Of a DNA stretch of 64,000 bases, positions 20,646-28,766 are shown in pieces; the first letter of the stretch is position 1, and every line of letters starts with the position of its first letter. Under the pieces are notes generated by a model that was not told where the DNA came from, searched no databases, and saw only the letters and a list, made by a program, of their open reading frames with translations. The stretch is from Acetispira formosa (nom. nud.) (GTDB lineage Bacteria > Desulfobacterota > Desulfarculia > Adiutricales > Adiutricaceae), in assembly GCA_023525915.1 (NCBI GenBank), contig CP026657.1:1736001-1800000 (forward strand), read 5' to 3'. The position numbers and the translations under genes are program-made.

Positions 20646-21898
20646 TTACCGCTTCTGAAATCAACACTTCAATTATGCCCACTAACCCTGAAACGCCTTT
20701 GGTGCGCGAGACTCCGGCCCCCTGGCGGCAATTCGGGGCGGTCAATCTGGAAGCTGAAGCCATCCGGCAGATGGAAGCGGCCTGCCGCCTCCCCAACGCC
20801 GTGTGCGGCGCTTTGATGCCCGACGCCCATACCGGTTACGGCCTGCCCATCGGCGGAGTGCTGGCCGTCAAAGGCGCGGTGGTCCCTTATGCCGTGGGCA
20901 TGGATATCGCCTGCCGCATGCGCCTGACCGTGACTGACCTGCCCATAGACCGGCTGGAACGCGGCCGTGATGAATTAATCGCGGCCCTGGAAAATGAAAC
21001 CAGCTTCGGGATCGGGGCCGGATTCAAGGCGGGCCTGCGTGACCACGCGGTCATGGAGGAAGCGGACTGGTCCGTTACCAAAGTGACCAGAGACAGCCGT
21101 GACAAGGCAGGCAAACAGCTTGGCACCAGCGGCAGCGGAAATCACTTTGTGGAATTCGGTGAGCTGAGCCTTACGGCTCCGGCTTTGGGCCTGGCGCCCG
21201 GCCGTTACCTGGCCCTTTTGAGCCATAGCGGCAGCCGGGGAACCGGCGAGCGGGTGGCCATTCATTACAGCAAAGTGGCCGGTGAACTTCTGCCGGGACT
21301 GCCGGACTATCTCAAACACCTGGCCTGGCTGGAGCTGACCAGCGAAGCCGGTCAGGAATACTGGACGGCCATGCAGCTAATGGGCCGCTATGCCGCGGCC
21401 AATCATGAGCTGATTCACGCCCATGTGCTGAAAGCGGCTGGGGCCGGGGCCATGACCTTTGTGGAGAACCACCACAACTTCGCCTGGCTGGAAAATCACG
21501 GCGGCGAAGAGGTGGTGGTCCACCGGAAAGGGGCCACCCCCGCCTCCAAGGGAGTCCTGGGCATTGTGCCGGGCTCCATGGGCGCGCCGGGTTTCGTGGT
21601 GCGCGGCCGGGGCGAGGCATCGTCTTTGAACTCCTGCTCCCATGGGGCCGGAAGACTGATGAGCCGCAGCGCCGCCCTGAAACGCTTCAGCCACGACGAA
21701 GTGCGGGCCTACCTGACCCAAAAAAAGGTGCACCTCATTTCGGGCGGGCTGGATGAAGCGCCCATGGCTTACAAGGATATTAATGAGGTCATGGCCGCCC
21801 AGTCCGAGTTGGTGGATATCCTGGCCCGCTTCGAGCCGCGCATCGTAAAAATGGCTCCTCCCGACGGACACAACCGCAGGGGAAAGCGGCGTAAATAG
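20642..21898 (+). CDS. rtcB: RNA-splicing ligase RtcB
   Basis: A 418-residue RNA ligase that joins 2',3'-cyclic-phosphate or 3'-phosphate ends to 5'-OH ends with GTP and Mn2+. The metal and nucleotide ligands are all visible in order: MPDAHTGYG, GMDIACRM, GNHFVE, HSGSRG, ENHHNFAW, HRKGATPA and the guanylylated histidine in SHGAGRLMS. The N-terminal 20 residues before TPAPWRQFG are extra relative to many homologues. It follows rtcA with a 4-base overlap and precedes three Y RNA candidates and rsr in the same orientation. Confidence 0.96.
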   Translation: MITASEINTSIMPTNPETPLVRETPAPWRQFGAVNLEAEAIRQMEAACRLPNAVCGALMPDAHTGYGLPIGGVLAVKGAVVPYAVGMDIACRMRLTVTDLPIDRLERGRDELIAALENETSFGIGAGFKAGLRDHAVMEEADWSVTKVTRDSRDKAGKQLGTSGSGNHFVEFGELSLTAPALGLAPGRYLALLSHSGSRGTGERVAIHYSKVAGELLPGLPDYLKHLAWLELTSEAGQEYWTAMQLMGRYAAANHELIHAHVLKAAGAGAMTFVENHHNFAWLENHGGEEVVVHRKGATPASKGVLGIVPGSMGAPGFVVRGRGEASSLNSCSHGAGRLMSRSAALKRFSHDEVRAYLTQKKVHLISGGLDEAPMAYKDINEVMAAQSELVDILARFEPRIVKMAPPDGHNRRGKRRK

Positions 21899-21934
21899 AA
21901 ATGAGAGCCCAACAAGTTGAGCCCTGACAGGAGT

Positions 21935-22054
21935 TTCGGGCGCTGGTGAAGGCGGCGATTTCTTCGTTGGAACCGGATGGCGGTTTCAGCCCGGCCCCGG
22001 CCGGATTGGGATACGCGTCGGTGTAAGTGCGCCTCCGTTTGTTCCGCGCCCGAA
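21935..22054 (+). ncRNA. Y RNA candidate 1 of 3
   Basis: The ends form a perfect 9-bp stem, TTCGGGCGC (21935-21943) with GCGCCCGAA (22046-22054). Next is an internal loop, TGGTGA on the 5' side and CCGTTTGTTCC on the 3' side, then a 5-bp stem AGGCG/CGCCT. The apical part (21955-22029) contains a small AACCG/CGGTT hairpin and a GC-rich stretch. The combination GCTGGTG ... TTGTTCCGC recurs in the two following RNAs and is presumably the Ro-protein binding site. It starts 37 bases after the rtcB stop, so it could be processed from the operon transcript. Confidence 0.65.
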
Positions 22055-22102
22055 TAATCTCGTGATTGCCCCGATGACGGCAATTGACTTTCATAATGCC
22101 AT

Positions 22103-22236
22103 AAAAAAACCCGCTGGTGAGTAAAGCGGATACTTCGACTGTTACTCGGGAGGTCGCGGGTTCGAATCCCGCAGTCTTAGGACTTAGCTCAGAGGATAGA
22201 GCGCCTTTCCGCTTTCGATTGTTCCGCGGGTTTTTT
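22103..22236 (+). ncRNA. Y RNA candidate 2 of 3, with tRNA-like module (YrlA-like)
   Basis: The basal stem is CCCGC (22110-22114) with GCGGG (22226-22230), extended by an A-run and a T-run. The internal loop is TGGTGAGT against CGATTGTTCC. A perfect 8-bp stem, AAAGCGGA (22123-22130) with TCCGCTTT (22208-22215), leads into a tRNA-like domain in permuted order. First comes a T-arm, GCGGG-TTCGAAT-CCCGC (22156-22172). Then an acceptor-like hairpin, AGTC-TTAG-GACT (22173-22184). Then a D-arm, GCTC-AGAGGATA-GAGC (22187-22202), with the GG needed for D-loop/T-loop contact. This is the known architecture of bacterial YrlA Y RNAs. The final GCGGGTTTTTT may act as a terminator. Confidence 0.85.
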
Positions 22237-22303
22237 AACGGCGCACGGTCAACAGGCCCTGAACGGAGGGCGGACAATGCGTGTCAGTGTACCGTAAAAT
22301 CAT

Positions 22304-22373
22304 GACTTGCTGGTGCTGAAAACACTTCCTTCGTTACCAGAATCGCAAAGTGTTTTCACTTGTTCCGCAAGTC
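22304..22373 (+). ncRNA. Y RNA candidate 3 of 3
   Basis: A compact stem-loop. The basal stem GACTTGC (22304-22310) pairs with GCAAGTC (22367-22373). The internal loop is TGGTGC against CTTGTTCC. The upper stem is a perfect 11 bp, TGAAAACACTT (22317-22327) with AAGTGTTTTCA (22348-22358), capped by a 20-base loop. It shares GCTGGTG and TTGTTCCGC with the two preceding RNAs at the same structural position while the stems differ in sequence, which is what a conserved protein-binding internal loop looks like. It has no tRNA-like part. It ends 53 bases before the rsr start. Confidence 0.75.
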
Positions 22374-22426
22374 CTGTCCACAAACGCGCCCGGCAGTCCG
22401 GGCCACCGTTTGAACGAGGTTTCATC

Positions 22427-23737
22427 ATGCGTATCAACTTTAAAAAATTGTTCCGCCCCAAAACCCATGAGGGTGCTCCGGCCGCTGTAATCACGGCCGA
22501 GATGGAACTGCGCCGCACGATTATGGCCTGCTTGTTGTGGGAAGATAATTTTTATGAAAGCGGCGGCGATGTGGCCGGGCGCATCAGGGAGCTGGTGGCC
22601 CGCTGCCAGCCTGAAACAGTAGCCGCCCTGGCCATTGAGGCCCGTGAGAAAGGTCGTTTGCGCCACGCTCCGCTGTTGTTGATGCGGGAACTGGCCCGGC
22701 ATGAGAAGAAACCCAAAATCGCCGCCGATCTGGCCAGGGTGATTCAGCGGGCCGATGAACTGGCCGAGTTTCTGGCCCTCTATTGGTCGGAAGGGCGCTG
22801 CCCGTTGTCGGCCCAGGTTAAAAAAGGACTGGCGGAGGCTTTTGGAAAATTCGACGGCTATCAGCTGGCCAAATATAACCGCGACGGCGCGGTGCGCCTG
22901 CGGGATGTGCTCTTCCTCTGCCACCCCAAACCCAAAGACGGGGCTCAGGAGGAGTTGTGGAAAGAGCTGGCTGAAAAACGCCTGAACGCGCCCGACACCT
23001 GGGAAGTGGGCCTGTCGGCCGGGGGTGATAAAAAAGCGGTCTTCTCCCGTTTGCTCCAGGAAAAGAAGCTGGGCTATCTGGCCCTGTTGCGCAACCTGCG
23101 CAACATGGTTGAGGCCGGGGTGGACAACGGCCTGATCCGTTCGGCCCTCCGGGCCGGGGCGGAAAAATCCAAAGCCCTGCCCTTCCGTTTCGTGGCTGCC
23201 GCCAGGGCCGTTCCTTCACTGGAGCCGGAATTGGATAAAGCCATGAAGCAGGCCGTTATGGGGCTGCCGCGATTGTCCGGCCGGACTTATGTTCTGGTGG
23301 ACGTCTCCGGCTCCATGGATGATCGCCTGTCGCGGAAAAGCGACCTGAACCGGCTGGACGCGGCGGCCGCGCTGGCGGTCCTGGTCTGTGCCGTGGCCGA
23401 AAGGGCCAGGGTTTTCACCTTTTCCAACCGGGTGGTGGAAGTTCCGCCCCGCCGTTCGATCTCGCTGATCGAAGCGGTCAGGCAATCCCAGCCTCACGGC
23501 GGGACTGAACTGGGCAAGGCCGTGAAGCATCTGAAGGAAATGGGCGGTTATGACCGTTTGATCGTCGTCACTGACGAGCAGTCCCACGACCGGCTGCCCG
23601 GCCCCGGCGGCCGGGGCTACATGATCAATGTGGCCAACTGCCGCAATGGGGTGGGCTATGGCGACTGGGTTCACATCGATGGATTTTCGGAAGCCGTTAT
23701 CAACTATATCCAGGCCCTGGAATCCCTGGGGAAGTGA
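22427..23737 (+). CDS. rsr: Ro60 homologue (Rsr), TROVE and von Willebrand A domains
   Basis: A 436-residue Ro sixty related protein. An earlier start would run through Y RNA 3, so ATG 22427, preceded by CGAGG, is chosen. Residues 10-275 form the HEAT-like TROVE ring that binds Y RNAs and misfolded RNA ends. Residues 286-436 form a von Willebrand A domain with a MIDAS motif DVSGS (292-296) and TDEQSHD. At 436 residues it is clearly shorter than Ro60 (about 540). In bacteria Rsr works with Y RNA and 3' exonucleases such as PNPase in RNA decay. Its place downstream of rtcAB and three Y RNAs, ending at a terminator, indicates one RNA-repair operon. Confidence 0.92.
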   Translation: MRINFKKLFRPKTHEGAPAAVITAEMELRRTIMACLLWEDNFYESGGDVAGRIRELVARCQPETVAALAIEAREKGRLRHAPLLLMRELARHEKKPKIAADLARVIQRADELAEFLALYWSEGRCPLSAQVKKGLAEAFGKFDGYQLAKYNRDGAVRLRDVLFLCHPKPKDGAQEELWKELAEKRLNAPDTWEVGLSAGGDKKAVFSRLLQEKKLGYLALLRNLRNMVEAGVDNGLIRSALRAGAEKSKALPFRFVAAARAVPSLEPELDKAMKQAVMGLPRLSGRTYVLVDVSGSMDDRLSRKSDLNRLDAAAALAVLVCAVAERARVFTFSNRVVEVPPRRSISLIEAVRQSQPHGGTELGKAVKHLKEMGGYDRLIVVTDEQSHDRLPGPGGRGYMINVANCRNGVGYGDWVHIDGFSEAVINYIQALESLGK

Positions 23738-23774
23738 GACTTTTCACATTGCCCCGGCCAACAGCCGCCGCCTG

Positions 23775-23822
23775 TCCGCGCCGCGACCAGCCCCTGAACT
23801 GGCGCGGCGCGGCCGCTTTTTA
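23775..23822 (+). terminator. Intrinsic terminator of the rtcAB-Y RNA-rsr operon
   Basis: A GC-rich stem (CCGCGCCGCGACCAG with CTGGCGCGGCGCGG, one bulge) is followed by CCGCTTTTT. It lies 38 bases after the rsr stop and closes the transcription unit. Confidence 0.8.
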
Positions 23823-23976
23823 ATGGAAAGGTTATTTATCGGACCAATTTCCTCCTGTTTGAATTCCAGGCTGGCAAAAACATTTGTCTTGAAATATAAT
23901 GACAATTTGAGTAGTTAATGTTCTCAAAATACGAAAACTCGCAGGCTGTTACAAATTTCTGACAATGAGGTGAGCA

Positions 23977-24855
23977 ATGCCCGAATGCGGTACCCAGACG
24001 AACACGAAGGAAAAGGTTATCCAAATCCTGTACCTTATTGCCGGGACTTTATGTTACGCGGCGGCCATGCGGCTTTTTTTTGTGGACAACCAAATTGCCG
24101 CCGGCGGTTTTTCAGGCATAGCCACCGTGCTGAATTATGTTTTTGGCATCCCTATCGGCACCATCGTCTTTCTGATGAACTGCCCCCTGATTGTTATCGC
24201 CATCATCGTCATGGGCTGGCGCTACTGCGTCAAAACCATCATATCCATGGTCATCTACACGCTGGCCCTGAACATGACCGAGTTTATGACCGTTGTCACC
24301 CATGATAAATTCGCCGCCTCTGTTTTCGGCGGAATCATCTACGGCATCGGCGCTTTTTTGATCCTCAAGGCCAAAGCATCGGCCGGCGGCACTGATCTGG
24401 TCTCCCGCCTGCTTCTGCGGCGTTTCAAACATATATCACTCGGCCGGATGTTCCTGTTTATAGACGGTTTCTGCGTCCTCTTCGCCATTATAGTCTACGG
24501 CGATCCCGAAGCGGGCGTCTACGCCCTGACGGCCATAATGGTCTTCTCCTACGTCACCGACAGGATTGTCAGCGGCTTCAATGTCGCCGACCTGTGCTAT
24601 ATCATCACCAGCGAGCCGCCCGAAGAAATGTGCCGGGCGATTATGGAAATTCTCCATGTCGGCGTAACCCATCAGGAGGGCGTCGGTATGTACGCCAAGA
24701 CTCAGCGGCATGTGCTGATGGTTGTGGTCAGGCCCCGGGAAATCCAGCGCCTCAAGCATATAATCCAACAGCACGATCCAAAGGCGTTCCTGGTGGTAGC
24801 CTGGGCCAACGAAGTCATGGGCGGCGGTTTCAAGGTAATGTCCGACCAGGGCTGA
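23977..24855 (+). CDS. YitT family membrane protein (DUF161 + DUF2179)
   Basis: A 292-residue inner-membrane protein. Five hydrophobic segments with the family patterns AAGGFSGIATVLNYVFGIPIG (read here as two blocks) and ASAGGTDLVSRLL fill residues 15-200. The cytoplasmic DUF2179 domain (about 210-290) has VGVTHQEGVGMY and ends WANEVMGGGF. Function in this family is not established; it is often discussed as a transporter. It appears monocistronic. The DUF2179 domain resembles a small ligand-binding fold. Confidence 0.88.
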   Translation: MPECGTQTNTKEKVIQILYLIAGTLCYAAAMRLFFVDNQIAAGGFSGIATVLNYVFGIPIGTIVFLMNCPLIVIAIIVMGWRYCVKTIISMVIYTLALNMTEFMTVVTHDKFAASVFGGIIYGIGAFLILKAKASAGGTDLVSRLLLRRFKHISLGRMFLFIDGFCVLFAIIVYGDPEAGVYALTAIMVFSYVTDRIVSGFNVADLCYIITSEPPEEMCRAIMEILHVGVTHQEGVGMYAKTQRHVLMVVVRPREIQRLKHIIQQHDPKAFLVVAWANEVMGGGFKVMSDQG

Positions 24856-24929
24856 CAGCCAAGGAAAGACAGCCCTTCCCTTTCTAATACATAGTCAAGG
24901 TTGTAATTTCGGAAGCGCATAGACCCGCC

Positions 24930-25260
24930 GGGAGCCGGGGATTGCTTTTGTCCTGGCGAGGTGAAGGGGGGTCTTTAGTCACGGAGCCAGGACAAAAGCA
25001 ATCCCCGGCTCCCACTTCAGCTATGTATACTTTCCAGGCGGGGGGAAGCCGACCAGGCAGCCTCCGGGAGAAATGTTTTTGCGAGGGTCCCGTGACTAAA
25101 GACCCCCCGGAACGGGACCCTCGCAAAAATATTTCTCCCGGAGGCGGTCACCCGCCATTCCGCAATTTTAAGCGTTACACGGTACTCGCCAACTTCTTGG
25201 AAAACCATTGTTTTAGCGCCGCGTGTCTGGGCCTCCCGCGCCCAGGCGCTAAAACAATGG
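24930..25260. repeat. Three-hairpin cassette with mutually complementary loops
   Basis: Hairpin 1 has perfect 28-bp arms (24930-24957 and 24986-25013). Hairpin 2 has 34-bp arms with one mismatch (25060-25093 and 25112-25145). Hairpin 3 has 16-bp arms (25205-25220 and 25245-25260) with an inner stem. Bases 24966-24984 in loop 1 are exactly complementary to 25090-25108 in and beside loop 2 (19 of 19). It fills the space between the YitT gene and the hybrid kinase and has no coding capacity. It may terminate transcription, or be a mobile palindromic element. Confidence 0.8.
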
Positions 25261-25454
25261 CGGATCACACCTTTCACAAATTGTAACCATTACCGCCGGC
25301 CCACTGACAAATGAGGGCCACCGATATTGCTGTTATTTTTAAGTATCAAAAAATATAGTTTTATAGTAATATATAGATAATCCGCTTTAAAGCTCAATCG
25401 GCCGGGTTTCAAACCTGTTGGCATTTATCCATCCACAATGAAGAATGCACTAAA

Positions 25455-28400
25455 ATGAAGAAGATACAATTATTTATTTTTTTAATTCTGACGTTGTGTG
25501 GTCCGGCCGCCGCCGTTGCCGCCTATCAAAACTATCGCGATTTCCCGGGCGTCACCGAAGCCGATATCGAAGCCGTCGAAGCCATAAAAAACCGCTATGA
25601 CAAGCTGCTTTACGCCGCCGTCCCTTCGACGGAAGCCTTTGCCTCCGAAGATGGAACCCTGGTCGGATTCACTCCGCTGTTCTGTCAATGGGTAAGCGAC
25701 ATGTTCGGAATTCCGGTCGAACCCGTTCTTTATGAAACCCTGCCGGAATTGATTGAGGCCCTGGAAAGTTCCTCCGTCCACCTGACTGGTGAACTCCAGC
25801 GGACCCCAAACCGTCTGGCCCGCTATAAGATGACGCCCGCCATAATAGAACGCAAAACAACCATCATCCGCACCTATAGCGCCGAGCCGCTGGACTATAT
25901 AGCCAGAACCCGTCCCATACGCCTGGCCATGGCCCGGCGCAGCAATTTCAGCGAACAGATGCAGTTTGTCTACAATTTGCCCTTTGAGTCCATAGAGCTG
26001 GATGATAAAAGTTCAGCCGTCCACCTTTTGCGCGGCGGCCGGATCGACGGCTTCATCACCGGAGCCCATCTCGCCCCCTATTTTGAGAAATTCTCCGATC
26101 TTACTATTGAGCCGTTTTTTCCAAAACTTTATTATCAGACCTCACTGTCCACCGCCAGTGCTGACCTGGAACCGATTATTAATATTATCGGAAAATATCT
26201 GGCTTCCGAAGAGGCCGATGATATAGCCGCGCTTTATTCCAAAGGGGAGGCCGACCACAGGCGGGCCCGCTTTAAAACTGTTCTGAACGATGAGGAAAAA
26301 GCCTGGCTCAATACCCGGCTTACCAGCGGTGAAGCCATTCCGTTCGCGTCGGAATTCGATAATTACCCGCTGTCGTTTTTCAACACCCGCACCAAGCGGT
26401 GGGAGGGAATCGCCCACGATCTCCTGGCCGAAATATCCGCCCTCACCGGCCTTAAGTTTCAACCGGCCAACACACCAGAGTTGAAATGGGACGGCTGCGT
26501 GGAAATGCTGGATAAAGGCGAAGCCCTTTTCATTACCGAGATGATGAAAACATCGGAACGCCAGGGGCGCTACCTCTGGCCGGACAAACCATACAGCCTT
26601 GATAATTACGCCCTCATATCGCTGGGCGACAAGAAAAACCTGACTCTGGGCGAAGTGCGCTACCAACGGGTGGGCATGACCGAAGGTTCGGCTTACGCCC
26701 AGCTTTTCTTTAAATGGTTTCCCGATCATAAGCATGTCCGCCTGTTCACGCATGAATCGGCTGTAACAGAGGCCCTGAAGAAGGGGGAGGTGGATGTCCA
26801 TATGACCGCCCTCAGCCGACTCCTGTATCTGAATAACTATCTGGAAGATCCGCGCTATAAGGCAAATTTCGTCTTTGACCGCAAATGCGATTCCTTCCTA
26901 GGCTTCAACGTGAACGAGCCGGTTCTGACCGCCATCATCAGTAAAGCCCAGAACCTTATCGACCTGGAAGTGATATCCGCCCAGTGGACCCGACGGGTGT
27001 TCGATTACCGCAGCCGACTGGCCAAGGATACCCAGCCTTATCTCATTGCCACAGTGATCATCCTCTTGACCGGTCTTTCGCTCATCTGGGTCATGTTCAT
27101 GAAAAACCGGAAGCTGAATCTCAATCTGGGGCGTCTGGTTAAAGAACGCACCCGCGAGCTGGAAATTCAAACCGAGGCCGCTGAGGTGGCCTCCCGCTCC
27201 AAAAGTGAATTTCTGGCCAATATCAGCCACGAAATCCGCACGCCCATGAACGGGGTCATCGGCCTGAACCATGTGATGCTTCAAACCGAACTGACCAGCC
27301 AGCAGCGTGATTATATCGTCAAATCCAATACGGCCGCCAAATCACTTCTGCGGCTGATTGACGATGTGCTGGATTTTTCCAAGATAGAGGCCGGGCACAT
27401 GGATATGGTCAAGGGGCATTTCCGGCTGTCGGATGTCCTTGAATCCGTCACCGATCTGGCCCTGGGCCAGGTGGCGGAAAAGGAGCTGGAATTGATTCTG
27501 ACAGTTCCGCCAAACTTAACGGATGACTTGATCGGAGACGATCTTCGCCTTTGCCAGATTTTAAACAATCTGGTCAGTAATGCCGTTAAATTCACGGAAA
27601 CTGGTGAGATCAGCCTTACCGTGCAATTGGAGAAAGAGGCGGATCATGAAATCTGGCTGAAGTTTATGGTGCGCGATACAGGCATTGGACTTGAGCCGGA
27701 ACAAATCAGCCACATCTTTGCCGCTTTCACACAGGCCGACACTTCCAGCACCAGACGCTTCGGCGGCACCGGATTGGGGTTGGCCATTGTAAAAAGGCTG
27801 GTGGAGATGATGGGGGGCCGGCTCTGGTGCGAAAGCGAGCCGGGACAGGGCAGCCTCTTCGCTTTCACGGCCAGATTCGGTATGGGGGAAACCTCTCTGA
27901 AGTATTTCGATCCTCCCAAAATCTATGAAGGGCGGAAAGCTTTGGTGGTGGATGGCAATAGCCGCTCCCGGACCAATCTGGCCGCCTGCCTGGAGCTTTT
28001 GGGTGTGGAGGTGGAGAGGGCGGCCACGGACGAAGAGGCTTGCGACATTTTGTTACGCATGAAAGCGGACGGCTCGGGAGTTGATATTATTTTTATCGCC
28101 TGCCAGTGGGGCCGGACCGGTACGGCTATTTTAGTGACCCGGCTGGGTAAAATAGTGGGAGAGAATTATCCGGCTTTGGTCATCACCGGCCCGGCCCGCC
28201 GCTGTAAAGAAATATTGCCGCGGCTGGAAAAGGCCGGCTTTGATGCTCATGTGATGCCCAAGCCTGTCCGGCCCAAGCCGCTGACAAAGACTCTGGCCGC
28301 CGCTTTTGGCGGCGAGTATTCACCAAAAAAGATCGATCCGGCGGCGCCGGAGGATCAAAGCGGTTTGGTCCGCCATTTGGCCGGGTCGGAAATCCTATTA

Positions 28401-28766
28401 GTTGAAGATAATGACCTGAATCAACTGGTGGCCAAAAAACTGCTCACCAAGGCCGGTTTCGTGGTGGAGGTGGCCAACAACGGCCGTGAGGCGGTGGATA
28501 AGGTTTTGTCGAATAAATATGATCTGGTGCTGATGGACATTCAAATGCCGGAAATGGACGGCCTGACCGCGGCCATGAAGATCAGGGAGCACCCTGGCCT
28601 GAAAGCGCTCCCGATCGTGGCCATGACAGCTCATGCTCTGGAGGAGGATCGGCGAAAGAGTCTGGACGCCGGAATGAACGAGCACATCAGCAAACCTTTT
28701 GATCTGAAGGAATTATTTCTGTGTTTAGCCAGATTCATCAAAAAGGATGTAGCTCACCAGAACTGA
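25455..28766 (+). CDS. Hybrid sensor histidine kinase with two periplasmic SBP_bac_3 domains (EvgS/BvgS-like)
   Basis: A 1103-residue membrane kinase. A signal/anchor segment (1-25) precedes two periplasmic amino-acid-binding-type domains (about 35-275 and 280-520). A membrane segment follows (IATVIILLTGLSLIWVMFM, about 530-550). Then come HisKA with [15 protein letters not shown], and HATPase with DTGIGL and [12 protein letters not shown]. Two receiver domains follow: the first lacks the phosphorylatable Asp (IIFIACQ where a receiver has DxxLxD), the second is complete (VEDND and LVLMDIQMPEMDG). No histidine phosphotransfer domain is seen at the end. The ligand is unknown; binding domains of this type usually sense small nutrients. 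The 3' end overlaps the convergent HPP gene by 13 bases. Confidence 0.9.
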   Translation: MKKIQLFIFLILTLCGPAAAVAAYQNYRDFPGVTEADIEAVEAIKNRYDKLLYAAVPSTEAFASEDGTLVGFTPLFCQWVSDMFGIPVEPVLYETLPELIEALESSSVHLTGELQRTPNRLARYKMTPAIIERKTTIIRTYSAEPLDYIARTRPIRLAMARRSNFSEQMQFVYNLPFESIELDDKSSAVHLLRGGRIDGFITGAHLAPYFEKFSDLTIEPFFPKLYYQTSLSTASADLEPIINIIGKYLASEEADDIAALYSKGEADHRRARFKTVLNDEEKAWLNTRLTSGEAIPFASEFDNYPLSFFNTRTKRWEGIAHDLLAEISALTGLKFQPANTPELKWDGCVEMLDKGEALFITEMMKTSERQGRYLWPDKPYSLDNYALISLGDKKNLTLGEVRYQRVGMTEGSAYAQLFFKWFPDHKHVRLFTHESAVTEALKKGEVDVHMTALSRLLYLNNYLEDPRYKANFVFDRKCDSFLGFNVNEPVLTAIISKAQNLIDLEVISAQWTRRVFDYRSRLAKDTQPYLIATVIILLTGLSLIWVMFMKNRKLNLNLGRLVKERTRELEIQTEAAEVASRSKSEFLANISHEIRTPMNGVIGLNHVMLQTELTSQQRDYIVKSNTAAKSLLRLIDDVLDFSKIEAGHMDMVKGHFRLSDVLESVTDLALGQVAEKELELILTVPPNLTDDLIGDDLRLCQILNNLVSNAVKFTETGEISLTVQLEKEADHEIWLKFMVRDTGIGLEPEQISHIFAAFTQADTSSTRRFGGTGLGLAIVKRLVEMMGGRLWCESEPGQGSLFAFTARFGMGETSLKYFDPPKIYEGRKALVVDGNSRSRTNLAACLELLGVEVERAATDEEACDILLRMKADGSGVDIIFIACQWGRTGTAILVTRLGKIVGENYPALVITGPARRCKEILPRLEKAGFDAHVMPKPVRPKPLTKTLAAAFGGEYSPKKIDPAAPEDQSGLVRHLAGSEILLVEDNDLNQLVAKKLLTKAGFVVEVANNGREAVDKVLSNKYDLVLMDIQMPEMDGLTAAMKIREHPGLKALPIVAMTAHALEEDRRKSLDAGMNEHISKPFDLKELFLCLARFIKKDVAHQN

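Noticed and set aside
22123..22215. A circularly permuted or split tRNA gene (3' half before 5' half)
   Set aside because: The acceptor-like strands AGTC and GACT are joined by only four bases and form a closed hairpin, so no mature tRNA end could be made. The element lies between rtcB and rsr and shares its Ro-binding loop with two neighbours, which fits a Y RNA.
22307..22426. A longer N-terminus for the Ro60 homologue starting at 22307
   Set aside because: It would translate through the third Y RNA stem-loop, and those 40 residues resemble nothing in the family. ATG 22427 has a suitable ribosome site.
24942..25286. Possible small genes in the hairpin cassette
   Set aside because: Frames on both strands are nearly mirror images because of the inverted repeats, and none resembles a known protein.
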